Source: Symbiodinium natans
Lineage: Eukaryota; Sar; Dinophyceae; Suessiales; Symbiodiniaceae
Assembly: GCA_905221605.1 (NCBI GenBank)
Contig: CAJNDS010002597.1
Span: 1 to 64,000 of the forward strand
Direction of reading: 5' to 3'
Length of the DNA stretch: 64,000 nt
Positions 43,449-53,612 of this stretch are shown piece by piece. The position numbers and the translations under genes are program-made. Every line of letters starts with the position of its first letter. The first letter of the stretch is position 1. The notes beneath the pieces were generated by a model. It did no database searches. It was not told the origin of the DNA and saw only the letters and a list, made by a program, of their open reading frames with translations.

Positions 43449-46400
43449 TTAAAGTTTCGAAGGAGGCTTTCCAGCCAGCGTCTTCGTGACCAGGTATTCC
43501 TCAAGCCCCATCAGTCCCCACTCACGCGCGTTTCCTGAGGACGTCTCAGGACAACCCCCTCCCCCATCGAGCCAGGCTTGCCATACTCTCTCAGCTCCTG
43601 GCCGCTTTGCTTGTAGCCCCCGAAGGGCGCATCCGGCATGACTGGGCGAGATCATGGCAGGATTCGTGCTTTGACAATGTGTGTGTTTTTGGGGCACTTG
43701 CCAAATCAAGAAACCCCCCCTCCCGGAGGGTTTTCATGGCAGGTCCAAGGCCAGGGCCGGACGTGTCGTTGATCATAACCTTCTGGAGCCATGCTGGCAC
43801 GTGGATTTAGGGCTTAGAGGGCTGAGGGGTTCCCCTAAACCCTAAACCCTAAACTCTAAACCCTAAGCTCTAAACCCTAAACCCGAAACCGTAAACCCGA
43901 AACCCTAAACCTCCTTACATCCCTCCTACTCTGCGGTTCGCTCTGGGGCCCAAGCCATGCCTGAGCGAAGCTTCCGGGCCTCGGGAGCAGCTAGCCCCTA
44001 GACCTACCTACATCATAGAACACACATATGAATTGAAAACATATATAACTATATACAGAGCATGTGTATGTTTATAATATATGTGTATATATATAATTAT
44101 GTATATACGAATAGGCTGCTTGTTAGGACGGGAGTGAGGGAGCGATACTAATCTGCCTATTCCTTCAGCCTAACTCAATGACAAGAATGAAGCCATGCTA
44201 CTTACTAAGGTATCATCATTGTGGCACCTTACTTTCGTTTAAACAGCAAACCAGTCTAGCCACCAAAAGTGTTGAGATCTCACCTTCCCCGGCTCAAAGC
44301 CCTGCAAACCCATGCACATCCAACCCTAAATGTGATAAAGCCGAAAGCTCTAGAAGCCAAACAAACTACTCAACCAACGACAGGATGAACTTCTTGTTCT
44401 TTTGCTTGAAAAGCAATAGATAAAACACGCCAAACGCCCTGCAAGCCCAATAAACCCTAAGCCCTCAAGCCCTACAAGCCCCCATAAACTCCGAAGCCTG
44501 CTACAATACGACGAGCCCGAAAAAACTGAAATGCACCAATAAACCGCCCGAAAGACCTACATCCTGACGGAATCTTGAGTCCTGACTTAGACTCGAAGCC
44601 CTAAACCCTAAACCCTAAACTCTACATGCTCTCCTTCCCTGAGGCGGCCGCCACTGCTACAGCCTTCTCCGGAGAGGCGCTGCCCACGGCGTTGTTCAAG
44701 CCGTAGACCTTTCTTTCTCCCGGTGGAGGGTGTAGGGTTTAGGGTTTAGGATTTAGGGTTTAGGGTTTCCCCTTCAAAACAAACAACACCCCAAACCCGA
44801 AATTTAGGACTGAGGGATGCCTGTTTAGGGATTGGGCATCCCAGGTTCAGGGCTTAGGCTTGGGGTTTCTTAGGGCTTATTAGGGTTTATGAGGGCTTAT
44901 AAGGGCTTATTAGGGTTTCTTGGGGTTTATTAGGGTTTATTAGGGCTTAGTAGGGCTTAGAATTTTTAACCTGGATCCTCCAGTTCCAATCTCAGGGGGC
45001 GGCCGTGTCATTGGCGATGCGGACGGCCTCCTGACGGCGAGGCTGCAACCCCCTTACGAGTAGAGCTTCCCAGGCTTCGGCTTTCTTTTGGAGGGGTTTG
45101 GGGTTTAGGGTTTGGGGTTTAGGGTTTATGGGTTTAGGGCTTGCGGATTTCCAGGATTTGGGGTTTAGGGTTTGGGGTTTTGGGGGGGAGGGGTTAAAGG
45201 CTTGCGGCCCTAGCACCCCCAGACCCAAGCCCTAACACCCCATTGGTCAATTGGGGCCATGCTGGCATCCAAATGCGCAATTCCCAAAATAGGGGTACCC
45301 TGTTAAAACCCCAAATAGAATAGAACCCCCTTAAAGAAACCCCCCAAAAGGGTACCCGTGGAATCGCCCACATGTCCTCCTCAGTCGTATAGGGGATGAT
45401 GGACAGAACGGGGCCAAAGATCTCCTCTTGCGCGATTGTCATTTTGTTGTCAACCTCGGCATGCAACCGAGGGCTACAGCAATATTCACCGTTAAGCCCT
45501 TGTAAACGTGTGAGCCCTCATAGCACTAAGATGGTCTGTGTGTGTGCCAGGCATGCCAGGGCAGGCACGTCTGCAAAGACTGTAGGCTTGACCTCGTCAA
45601 CACAGCGAAACGCGACGAGTTTGAAGTCAACTCAGGTAGCGTTGATTGGTATCCCACTGCTGTGGCTAAGGGCTTCGGGTTATATAACGGTTAGGGTCTG
45701 GGTGTGAATTAACAGTTAGGGTCTGAGTGTGCAACTCAAATTTCCCCTTGGTGAGCGTAGGGTTCGCGCAAAAAAGCCGTCCGACAGGCCATCTGGCTTG
45801 CCAGATCCCCCGGTGACCAACCGGGCACCCTCCTTCAGCTTGCCAGGAGAATTCCTACTCACTACAGCCATTTCGAGCACAACATTGTTCAACATAGCAC
45901 AACCCATTTGTGCCTTGATTCCGGTTTGGATGTAGCCCTGCACCTTCTCCCATTGCCTCAGCTTACAGAAGTCAACCCTCCTCTCTGGCAGCTTGGGGAC
46001 GACTCTGCCGAGTGGTGCACGCTTGGGAGGAAAGCGGGCCTATCGAGGCCTTGGGCACGGCTGCAGTGCCAAGCTCGGGCGCAAGGATGCTGAAACGGAT
46101 GCAACGGGGAGGAAGGATGATGGCCTACAGTACCTGACACTGCCGTTGGAGGCCTTCTCATCTTGCGCAAAGCTGACAACGGTCTTCTCAGCAACCTGCA
46201 GCGTGGAAAGACTCTTCTGCATTCTCGGCGGGAACTGGCTGCGACACGCTAACTCCCTGGCAGGGGAAGGCATGCCTTCTTTGCAAGCTCAACAGCCTCA
46301 TCATAGCCTTCAGCTGACAACAGTGCTGCACATCTGCAATACGGACTCCCAGCTTAGCCAACGTTGATTTAGAAGCAAGATCTCTCAGTTCTGAAAGGGC

Positions 46401-49400
46401 CCAGACGAGTTTTCGGAACCAGCATCCGGCTCAGTGCATTGCAGGATTGGCCACTGTTGTTCCTGGGAGAACAACTCCGCATCCCACAGCGGTGGCAGCA
46501 TACTGGCAATGCAGGGCAGTGAGATGCGAGATGCTTCGGTTCATCATTCTCAGCCGGCCACATCAACGTCTGCATGAACTTAGGGACCAGCTTGGGCAGG
46601 TCCGCGTCCTAAGGGTGCTCGGACTTTTCCCCCTTACTGGACCCTTCAAAAGGCCCCCCCAAAAGAGATCGCCTCCAGCAGCAGCGCAGCACTCTTGCCA
46701 CCAAGCTCTGTGCGGACCTCGCTGACTTTGAACATCTCTGAACCAAACAGCTCTCAGCGCGCACGCATAAAGTTCTAGGAACCGGGCCACTTTCAACGTC
46801 TGCGCACCCACCTCGGAGATTCGGCGACCTGGCAACATCAGTCAGGCTCCACGGGCTATTGGCGCTTGGGGTCTAGTTTTAGGGTCAAGATTCAGGGCTC
46901 GCATGTTTCCAACCAGCTACCAGCTGTCAAGGGCTTTGCAGGCGCCTGCTCGCGTGGAGCCCGTGAAGCTAACCTGGGACTTGAATCCCAGCATGTGTCC
47001 ATGGCGCGAATCTTAAGACTTGGCGTGGTGCCATGTCAACACCAGGATGGGCTGCAACGGCCTGCGAGAACACTCCGAGGGTTTCGGACTTCGGAGGCAT
47101 CTCCTACTCTTACACCACGCATCGGCCAAGCGCAAAATCCATATAAGCAGCGAACGAGATGCCTCTCCACAGTTTGGTCCGTCACCCATCAACATGTTGA
47201 AAACTCCAGGAGGTACTCCGGCCTCACACGACTGATGCAAAGGGGCCGCTCTCTCATCTTTGCTCAGCCGCTTATGGCCTCATGCACAGCCTCCGCAAGA
47301 AGGTATGCACAAACAGGGGTGACCTGTCATAGCAAAAGCAGCGAACATGGCATCCGACTCACATCCAACTCCTCACATGACCTCTCTAACAAAAATCTCT
47401 CAGAGCAGCGCCTCACTGGGCTTCAGAACGATGGTGCAACCCACGAGCATGGCAGGGAAGACTTTGGCCGCCTGGACTGGGCGAGCAGCGATGACCGTGC
47501 CGCGCCCGCGTGCAAAGGTACGCTCAGCAGCAAGCAATCTGATTCAGCGGGTAGTTCCACGGCGTGATGCCTCGCTGTTGGGGGGGGATTCGGGAGGTTT
47601 GGGTTGGGATGTTCCGCCTTATTTCTATCTTTCCTTTGTAGGGGTCATGATAGGGGTACTATAATACCTATTACGGACTGTTAGCATAAGCGGGAACATC
47701 CCAAGGTTTGGGGTTGAGGTGGACTACAGCACCGAGATGCCGCCCGGGGGCAGCCAACGACACCGATAGGCTCTCGCACCACCTCAGCAGAACATCAAGA
47801 GAACTTCAAGGGGAACAAAAAAAGAAAACTCTGGCTCTTGGTGGGGAAGGAGGGAATTAGGCACCTTATGCTCCCTTATATACATATATATATATATATA
47901 CCCTTTAACTATACGGGGTACCTCATTCCCGCAGTCCCTACACCAAGACAAATCTACGAGCCAAGCCAGCGATCCGAATGCCATCTTCTCCTCAAATTTG
48001 ACCATGTCAACGAGCTTCAGACCTCGGGTCTAGGGGTTACACCTTGGACCCTTAAGGTTGTGCCCTTAAGGGATTTTGGGGACCCTTTCTAAAGATCCCT
48101 CGTGGAATATAAGGGCCATGTTAGGAGTAGACTAAGGGGAACCTTTAGAGGCACAATCTTAGGGGCACGGGTCTTCGTCCCTTGATCTGGGGCTCACAGG
48201 GATGCCCATGCTTCCCAGAGAAGAAAGGGCGGGGCTGGTTCCGAGATGGAAGTCCACCATGTTGACCTGCTCTTTTTTCGGGTTCAGGGGCCCTCAACCC
48301 TCAACCCTTAAACCTCAACCCCACAATAACCCCTTATTGGAACTTGCTCGAACTCCCACACAAAGCTTGAATGTCAGACCCTGAGGCGAACCCTACTACG
48401 CAAAGGACCCTGACCCTAAGCTAAAACCCCTAAAACCCCTACAACCCCTAAAACCCTAAAACCCCTAAAGCCCCAAAAAACCCAAAACCACAAAAACCCT
48501 GAAAAACCAAAATCCCCAAGACCCCCCCCCCCCCCCAAAAAAAAAAAAAAAGGAAACGAAAACCCACCCCCCCCCCCCCAAAAAAAAAACCTAAAAACCC
48601 AAAAAAACCTACAATAAAAACCCGAAAAAAAAGAACCCAAAAAAGTTGATGTTCCACGCACCTGCACCGTCTTCGCAAAGGTCGCCGTGCAGCCAAGCTC
48701 CTTGCAGAGCCACTCAGCAGCTTGCGCCTCGCTTGGGAGCTGTTTGAGGCTAGGGTTTAGGGTTTAGGGTTTAGGGTTTAGGGTTTAGGGTTTAGGGTTT
48801 AGGGTTTAGGGTTTAGGGTTTAGGGTTTAGGGTTTAGGGTTTAGGGTTTAGGGGTTAGGGGTTAGGGGTTAGGGGTTAGGGGTGAGGGTTTAGGGTTTAG
48901 GGTTTAGGGTTTAGGGTTTAGGGTTTAGGGTTTAGGGTTTAGGGTTTAGGGTTTAGGGTTTAGGGTTTAGGGTTTAGGGTTTGGGGTTTACTGGGAATCT
49001 CCCCATCACCATGATGTGTAAAGATATACTGTTAAAGTGATTCAACGATATAGTGATAAAAAAAGAGGAAGTTATGATGCAATAATGCAATAGAAGAATA
49101 AGGCAGGAATAGAATAGTGTCTCAAACGATATAGTAGCATAACATGAGATTATAGAAAATATGAAAATACAAAAAAGCAATAACATCATAATGAACTAAT
49201 ACAAGAATGTACAAATGGAACCATATACGCATTTAACAATATAATGATATAACAACACCATCATATATAATGATAAATAGTAACCTCGTATCATGGTATT
49301 AAAACACAATAACAAGAATGACAATGAAACAAAAAACAAGAATATGAGGTAATAAAAATGGGGTAATGTATCAATGTAATGATGTAATCATGTCATGTAA

Positions 49401-51230
49401 TAGTGCAATAAATTCATCGTACGAGAATATACTAATATACCACGGGAACAAATACAAGGTAAACCTGCGGGTAAACATGCAATAGTATAGTATGATAGTA
49501 GTGTATTCATATAATACACAATACCAAAATATCAGAATACAGTACTGCATCAATATGCTAGTATATGAAGGTATCAATAAATTACAACAGCTATGTTTAG
49601 TGTTTAGTATATTCCAATATATTTAACATACATATAAGTCTTCGAACATTTTGATTCCCATATGTTTGATGTTTACAACAAAAACATTCAGAATAATAAA
49701 ATCTTACAATGATATCACAATAGCAATATGATATGGTAGTATCATAAAACCATATATGGAACTGTGTTGTTGCCCCTAGTCGATCCTTCTGAGACGGTGC
49801 CGCGTGTCTAAGCTACACGGTCGAAATTCATCCATCTCCGGACGTCCGAGAGAAGACCTTGACCTAAGACCATAAAATGCCTTTCGGGTCTGCAGTGATT
49901 TGGGGGATGCGAGGCTTTGGAGCTCGGGATTGGTAGGCGCCTTCTTGCCCTGCCATGTCTCCAGGACTTTCTGCAAGACTGCCTCACAAGAGGGTGGCGG
50001 AACCCTGACCTGCTCCTGCTATTTGCAGCTAAGGGAATCGTGGCACAGCAAGAGTCATGTCCATGGCTTATCTCAACTTGTGCTGCCTTTACGACGCGCG
50101 CGACGCGCACCGCGCATGTTGCCGGCCTTGCGTTCGTCCAGGGACTTCTCGGCCTTGCTTTGACTCTCTACGAAGTAGAAATGGGGGTTGACGAAAAGAG
50201 GGGACCCCAAAAACAGACCCCAAATGGTAGGATTCCTTTTTAACAAGGACCCCAATAATTGCCAATAAGGTACCCTTAACTTCGGAAACTCCCACATGGA
50301 GCCACGTGCACGTGCCCAGCAAGGTGGGCAGCTCTAAATCAGTGTGCTTCGAATGCCTACGGAAACCTCCGGAAAGTCTCCCAGTTCCCAGACGAAAGAT
50401 TGGCATCCACGTGGCCAGTCGGGTTCTGTTTGGGCGATTTCAGGCAATTTAACCCCCTAAACCCCCCAACCTACTCCCCCCCCCCCCCAACCCTAAACCC
50501 TGAACCCTGAACTCAAGGATTCTCCAGGGCCCAGGCCCAGGACACAAATGCCTCGCGCGCCGCCGCCACTGCCTTGTCCACATCCGCCACGCCTCTGCGC
50601 TCGACGGAGCTGGAGTTCAGCGCTTAGTAGAGTTCAGGGTTTAGGGCCAAAGGAGGGCTTAGGAGGGAAATTGGGGTTCAGGGTTTTGAGTCCCCTTTGT
50701 TGGGTTTGGAGTTTAGGGTTTAGGGTTCAGAGCTGAATGTGCAAGGCTCAGCTGTGGAAGGCTATTGCGGATGCTGAGATGCTCGCCGGCAGCAGGAACA
50801 CGTGCGCAAACCTTGCGCGCAGAGCTGGAATGGCTTTGAGTACAGGAATGCAGATGCAACCTAACTTCCAGAAATTGACCAACTGAACAGCTGTCAGGAA
50901 AATCCCTGTGCTGGTAGCTAAAGCGTTACTTGTTTGTTCCAATTCAGTGGCCTTACCCGTGTTGGAGTCGATCACGTCAAAAAGGTTAGCCGAAGACGGG
51001 CGACTCCATCTGGCACAAGGCAGGATCGCTCCAGAAAACCGTGGAGGAGCAAAGATACCTAGAGCCGCTCATCCGACATCATCCGTCCGCAACGCGAAGC
51101 AGCAACGCGAAGCAGCTCGCACTTCGACCCGCACGGCATGATGTCTGAGAAGCATGGGATCAGAATGGCGCCAGGAGTGCTGGCCGTTGATGTACACCTT
51201 CTCCCAGGTGGGGATGGCTGCGCTGGCCAT
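43449..51230 (-). CDS. Aldehyde dehydrogenase with C-terminal peroxisomal signal SKL
   Basis: NAD(P)+-dependent ALDH in about 26 small exons. Start ATG at 51,230 (IPTWEKVYINGQHS). Key exons: 50,953-51,005 (NLFDVIDSNTG), 50,531-50,612 (ADVDKAVAAAREAFVSWAW), 50,127-50,153 (AEKSLDERK), 49,941-49,982 (AVLQKVLETWQGKK), 48,662-48,727 (AEWLCKELGCTATFAKTVQ), 48,240-48,266, 47,970-48,015, 47,755-47,782 (VVREPIGVV), 47,531-47,570 (ITPWNYPLNQIA, catalytic Asn), 47,412-47,467 (FPAMLVGCTIVLKPSE), 47,163-47,222 (AGVPPGVFNMLMGDGPNCGE), 47,032-47,061, 46,946-46,973 (VSFTGSTRA), 46,791-46,828, 46,673-46,717 (VRTELGGKSAALLLE, general-base Glu), 46,400-46,463 (NNSGQSCNALSRMLVPKTRL, nucleophile Cys), 45,914-45,956 (WEKVQGYIQTGIK), 45,760-45,832 (EGARLVTGGSGKPDGLSDGF), 45,368-45,454 (MTIAQEEIFGPVLSIIPYTT), 45,004-45,030, 44,645-44,708 (VYGLNNAVGSASPEKAVAV), 43,752-43,779, 43,603-43,641 (APFGGYKQSG) and 43,449-43,534 (NAREWGLMGLEEYLVTK, ending PPSKL). 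All catalytic motifs are intact. SKL at the C-terminus predicts peroxisomal import. Substrate unknown. Confidence 0.94.
43835..43912. repeat. CCCTAAA telomere-like array in ALDH intron
   Basis: About ten units, with CTCTAAA and CCGTAAA variants, in the intron between ALDH exons 44,645-44,708 and 43,752-43,779. The same intron has CCCTAAA units again at 44,598-44,622, next to its donor. Confidence 0.9.
44728..45190. repeat. TTTAGGG-type arrays flanking a 27-nt ALDH exon
   Basis: TTTAGGG units at 44,728-44,770, degenerate TTATTAGGG units at 44,860-44,960, and TTTAGGG/TTTGGGG units at 45,090-45,185. The 27-nt exon 45,004-45,030 lies between them. The first array starts about 20 nt from the acceptor of exon 44,645-44,708. 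Confidence 0.88.
45277..45358. repeat. Foldback element, family A copy in ALDH intron
   Basis: CAATTCCCAAAATAGGGGTA on the left and AAAGGGTACCCG on the right, with ACCCCAAATAGAATAGAACC inside. Its right end is about 10 nt from the donor of ALDH exon 45,368-45,454. Confidence 0.75.
47612..47706. repeat. Foldback element, family B copy 2 in ALDH intron
   Basis: Ends are near-perfect inverted repeats: TTGGGATGTTCCGCCTTA on the left and TAAGCGGGAACATCCCAA on the right, about 95 bp apart. The middle includes TATTACGGACTGTTAGC, shared with the copy at 5,795. It lies in the short intron between ALDH exons 47,755-47,782 and 47,531-47,570. Confidence 0.85.
47834..47950. repeat. Foldback element, family C copy 4 in ALDH intron
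   Basis: TCTTGGTGGGGAAGGAGGGA and ATTAGGCACC on the left pair with GGGTACCTCATTCCCGCAG and TCCCTACACCAAGA on the right. A (TA)n run sits at the loop. It lies between ALDH exons 47,970-48,015 and 47,755-47,782. Confidence 0.8.
48415..48610. repeat. CCCTAAA/CCCCAAAA degenerate array with C and A homopolymers
   Basis: Telomere-like units grade into CCCCTAAAACC and then into long C and A runs. They lie on the donor side of ALDH exon 48,662-48,727, and produce spurious Gly/Phe-rich frames on the minus strand. Confidence 0.85.
48750..48985. repeat. Longest TTTAGGG telomere-like array in the window
   Basis: About 33 units: a near-perfect TTTAGGG run, five TTAGGGG units, then TTTAGGG again. It starts about 24 nt from the acceptor of ALDH exon 48,662-48,727. 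This is CCCTAAA in coding sense. Confidence 0.97.
48990..49790. other. AT-rich island inside an ALDH intron
   Basis: About 800 bp of strongly A/T-rich sequence with many ATAAT, GATATAG and AATAC-type words lies between ALDH exons 49,941-49,982 and 48,662-48,727, next to the longest telomere-like array. No exon, terminal repeat or recognisable element was seen. Composition differs sharply from the GC-rich surroundings. Confidence 0.8.
50196..50296. repeat. Foldback element, family A-related copy in ALDH intron
   Basis: GAGGGGACCCCAAAAACAGA on the left and AAGGTACCCTTAACTTCGGA on the right, with GGTAGGATTCCTTTTTAACA inside. It resembles the copy at 4,331. It lies upstream (coding sense) of the 27-nt ALDH exon at 50,127-50,153. 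Confidence 0.6.
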
Positions 51231-51479
51231 CGTGCGGGGCAGAAGTGGCACGGGTGCACCTCTCAAGGCCCTCGCCCTGCACAAAGCAGCGATGTCAGCT
51301 GCCAGCAGGGGAGATCGCATACAGTCTCTACTGAAACAAGCTGACCTGTGTACGTTGAATGCTCATACTGGAGTGGGCTGATGATGCTATGCTCTGATCG
51401 TCAGCTGGGGAAAGAACGGATCGAACTCCAGGCTACAGCTAAAGAGGCTGCCGAGTAAACTCGTGACTCGGGCATCGCA

Positions 51480-53552
51480 TTCTTGGGCAAGCGCTGCATC
51501 TGAATCCCTGTGTACACCACTGACATACTCATGTTGTCCTCACCACGAAGGAGGTCGCCAGTATTGCACAGCCTGAGCTTCTCTCCGAAGCAGAAGGCTA
51601 CGTGAGGCAGACCCGATGTTGCGAGCCAGGACGCGGGTATCCAGAACGGATGTCGCCTGAAGAGCGAAGCGCAGCCAAAACAAAGAAGTGCTTGAGGGCT
51701 TGAGGAATGGACTCTCAACACGGTGGGGAGGGCTTTCCGTAAGCTTCCCACGCAACTTCCTATCACTCGGCCAGGAGACCTGGACATGCGGGTTCCATTG
51801 GAAATGAGGTGATATGCAATGCAAAGTGAAGCAGAAAATTTTCATATGTTGACAAACTGAGACGAATGAAGCTCTCTGATTGGCCAATAATACGGACAAT
51901 GCAGCAAACGGAGCCAATTTGTAGAACATGTGGTGGATTCCGAAACTAGGGTTATGCGTTTTGGGGGTTCCTTGAAGGGGCTTCTATTCTATTTGGGGTA
52001 TAAAAGGGGTACCTCTAATTTGGGAAATACCCATGTGTGCCTTGTGCAAGTGCAGGGCGTGTCTGGGCACGGGCCTGATGAAGCTGCGCAAGAGCCATGG
52101 CCAGCTCGCTGAGAAGCTTGTCCGTCTTTCCCTGTCTTGCAACTTGCAAGCGCATGCCCGGTGCAGGTTAGAAAAGTGGCTCTGGGGCGGAGGGCCTCAT
52201 CTGCGGCTAGCACTTCGTCTCCGCGCTTGCCAGTGATGAAGTCCAGGAGTATTGCTGTCCTGCTAGGCTGCCAGCAACCTACGCATCCCCTCTCCGAGCC
52301 ATGACAAGGACACAATGGGGCCCCCGCCGACCCCCCTGGCTCACGTAGAAGCCGCCGGATTTGGCCTGATAAGGGTAGTTCGTTGGGAAGGACGTGGTCC
52401 TGGCGGGCTGTCAGCTAAATCCAACAGCCTTGTCTCAACTTGCCCGTGGTCAGTCCTCAGATGGTTCATGACGTAGAGCTGGTGCTCTATGTCCTGCTTG
52501 AAGCAAAACAGCATGTGCAGGATCTTCTATGTTTCAAGCAAGATGGTTCCGCCACTGGCCGATCCTCAATGTTCAAGCCGTAGTAATTGACTTTGAGCAA
52601 GTATGTCCGGCTCTCACCTACAAGAATGTCGAGATGCCCGCGGCCGGTTGCGCACAATTTGCTCGAGGCCTCCATCCAACTTTGCAAGAACCTGCCAGGC
52701 ATGCAGACGTCTGGAGGTGTTGACGTGGTGGACCACCGAAAGAGCTGCGCCAAGACGTATCCCTCAAAGCCCTAGCACCTTGGGCATCGATGCTCTCTAG
52801 CATTTAGCTGGAACTTCCAACCTTCTAAACTGAAAGAGAGAATGCATGAGAAAGCTGCCGCCCCACCTTGAAGTTCGAGGAGGCGTAACCCCCAAAAAGT
52901 CGCGTAGGCCTGGGCGACGGGGCACAGGGGTCTTTTCTGGGGCCTCAAATGCAAGGGCGTTGGGATCGGGGGCAAAAAGTTCAGGGATACCTAACCCTAT
53001 GCCCTAAGCCCTACTGTAAGCCCTAAACCCTAAACCCTAAGGTTCAGGGCTTAGATGCCCGAACTTTATGGACTGTATCTTGAGAGCTTGAGTGTACAGC
53101 CTCCTCTGGCCGCGTGAACCTGACCCTCGAACACTGAAAAAACAAGACTTAAACCCCTAAGACCCTGAACCTCCCAAGCCCTGGACAACCCAAAAAAACA
53201 ACGTAAAAGACTGAAACCCTGAAAACCCCAAAGCCCCCTAAAACATTTAAAAAAAAAAAAAAACTGAAACCCTGAAAGCCCCAAAGCCCCCAAACCCCCC
53301 CCCCCCCCCAAATAATTAAAAAAAACTGAAACCCCAAAAGCCCCCTCAAACCCAAAAGAAAAACAAAAAAAAGCTGAAACCCCAAAAGCCCCCCTTGTCA
53401 CGGCCCCAGGGCCTAAGGGCCCGCGCTCACTCACAGGCTCGGCGCCGAAGGCCCGAAGAAGCTCTGTGGCCTTCCGCAGCTGCCCACTGGTTCGGGTTTA
53501 GGGTTTAGGGTTTAGGGTTTAGGGTTTAGGGTTTAGGGTTTAGGGTTAGGGT

Positions 53553-53612
<60 letters not shown>

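Noticed and set aside
48416-48696. Gly/Phe/Val-rich minus-strand frames
   Set aside because: They are translations of CCCC/AAAA telomere-like degenerate repeats. The similar frames at 53,066-53,434 and 55,475-55,811 are the same case.
48750-48985. A chromosome end or subtelomere
   Set aside because: Telomere-like arrays are short, lie in both orientations and sit inside introns of genes with intact motifs, so the window is internal.
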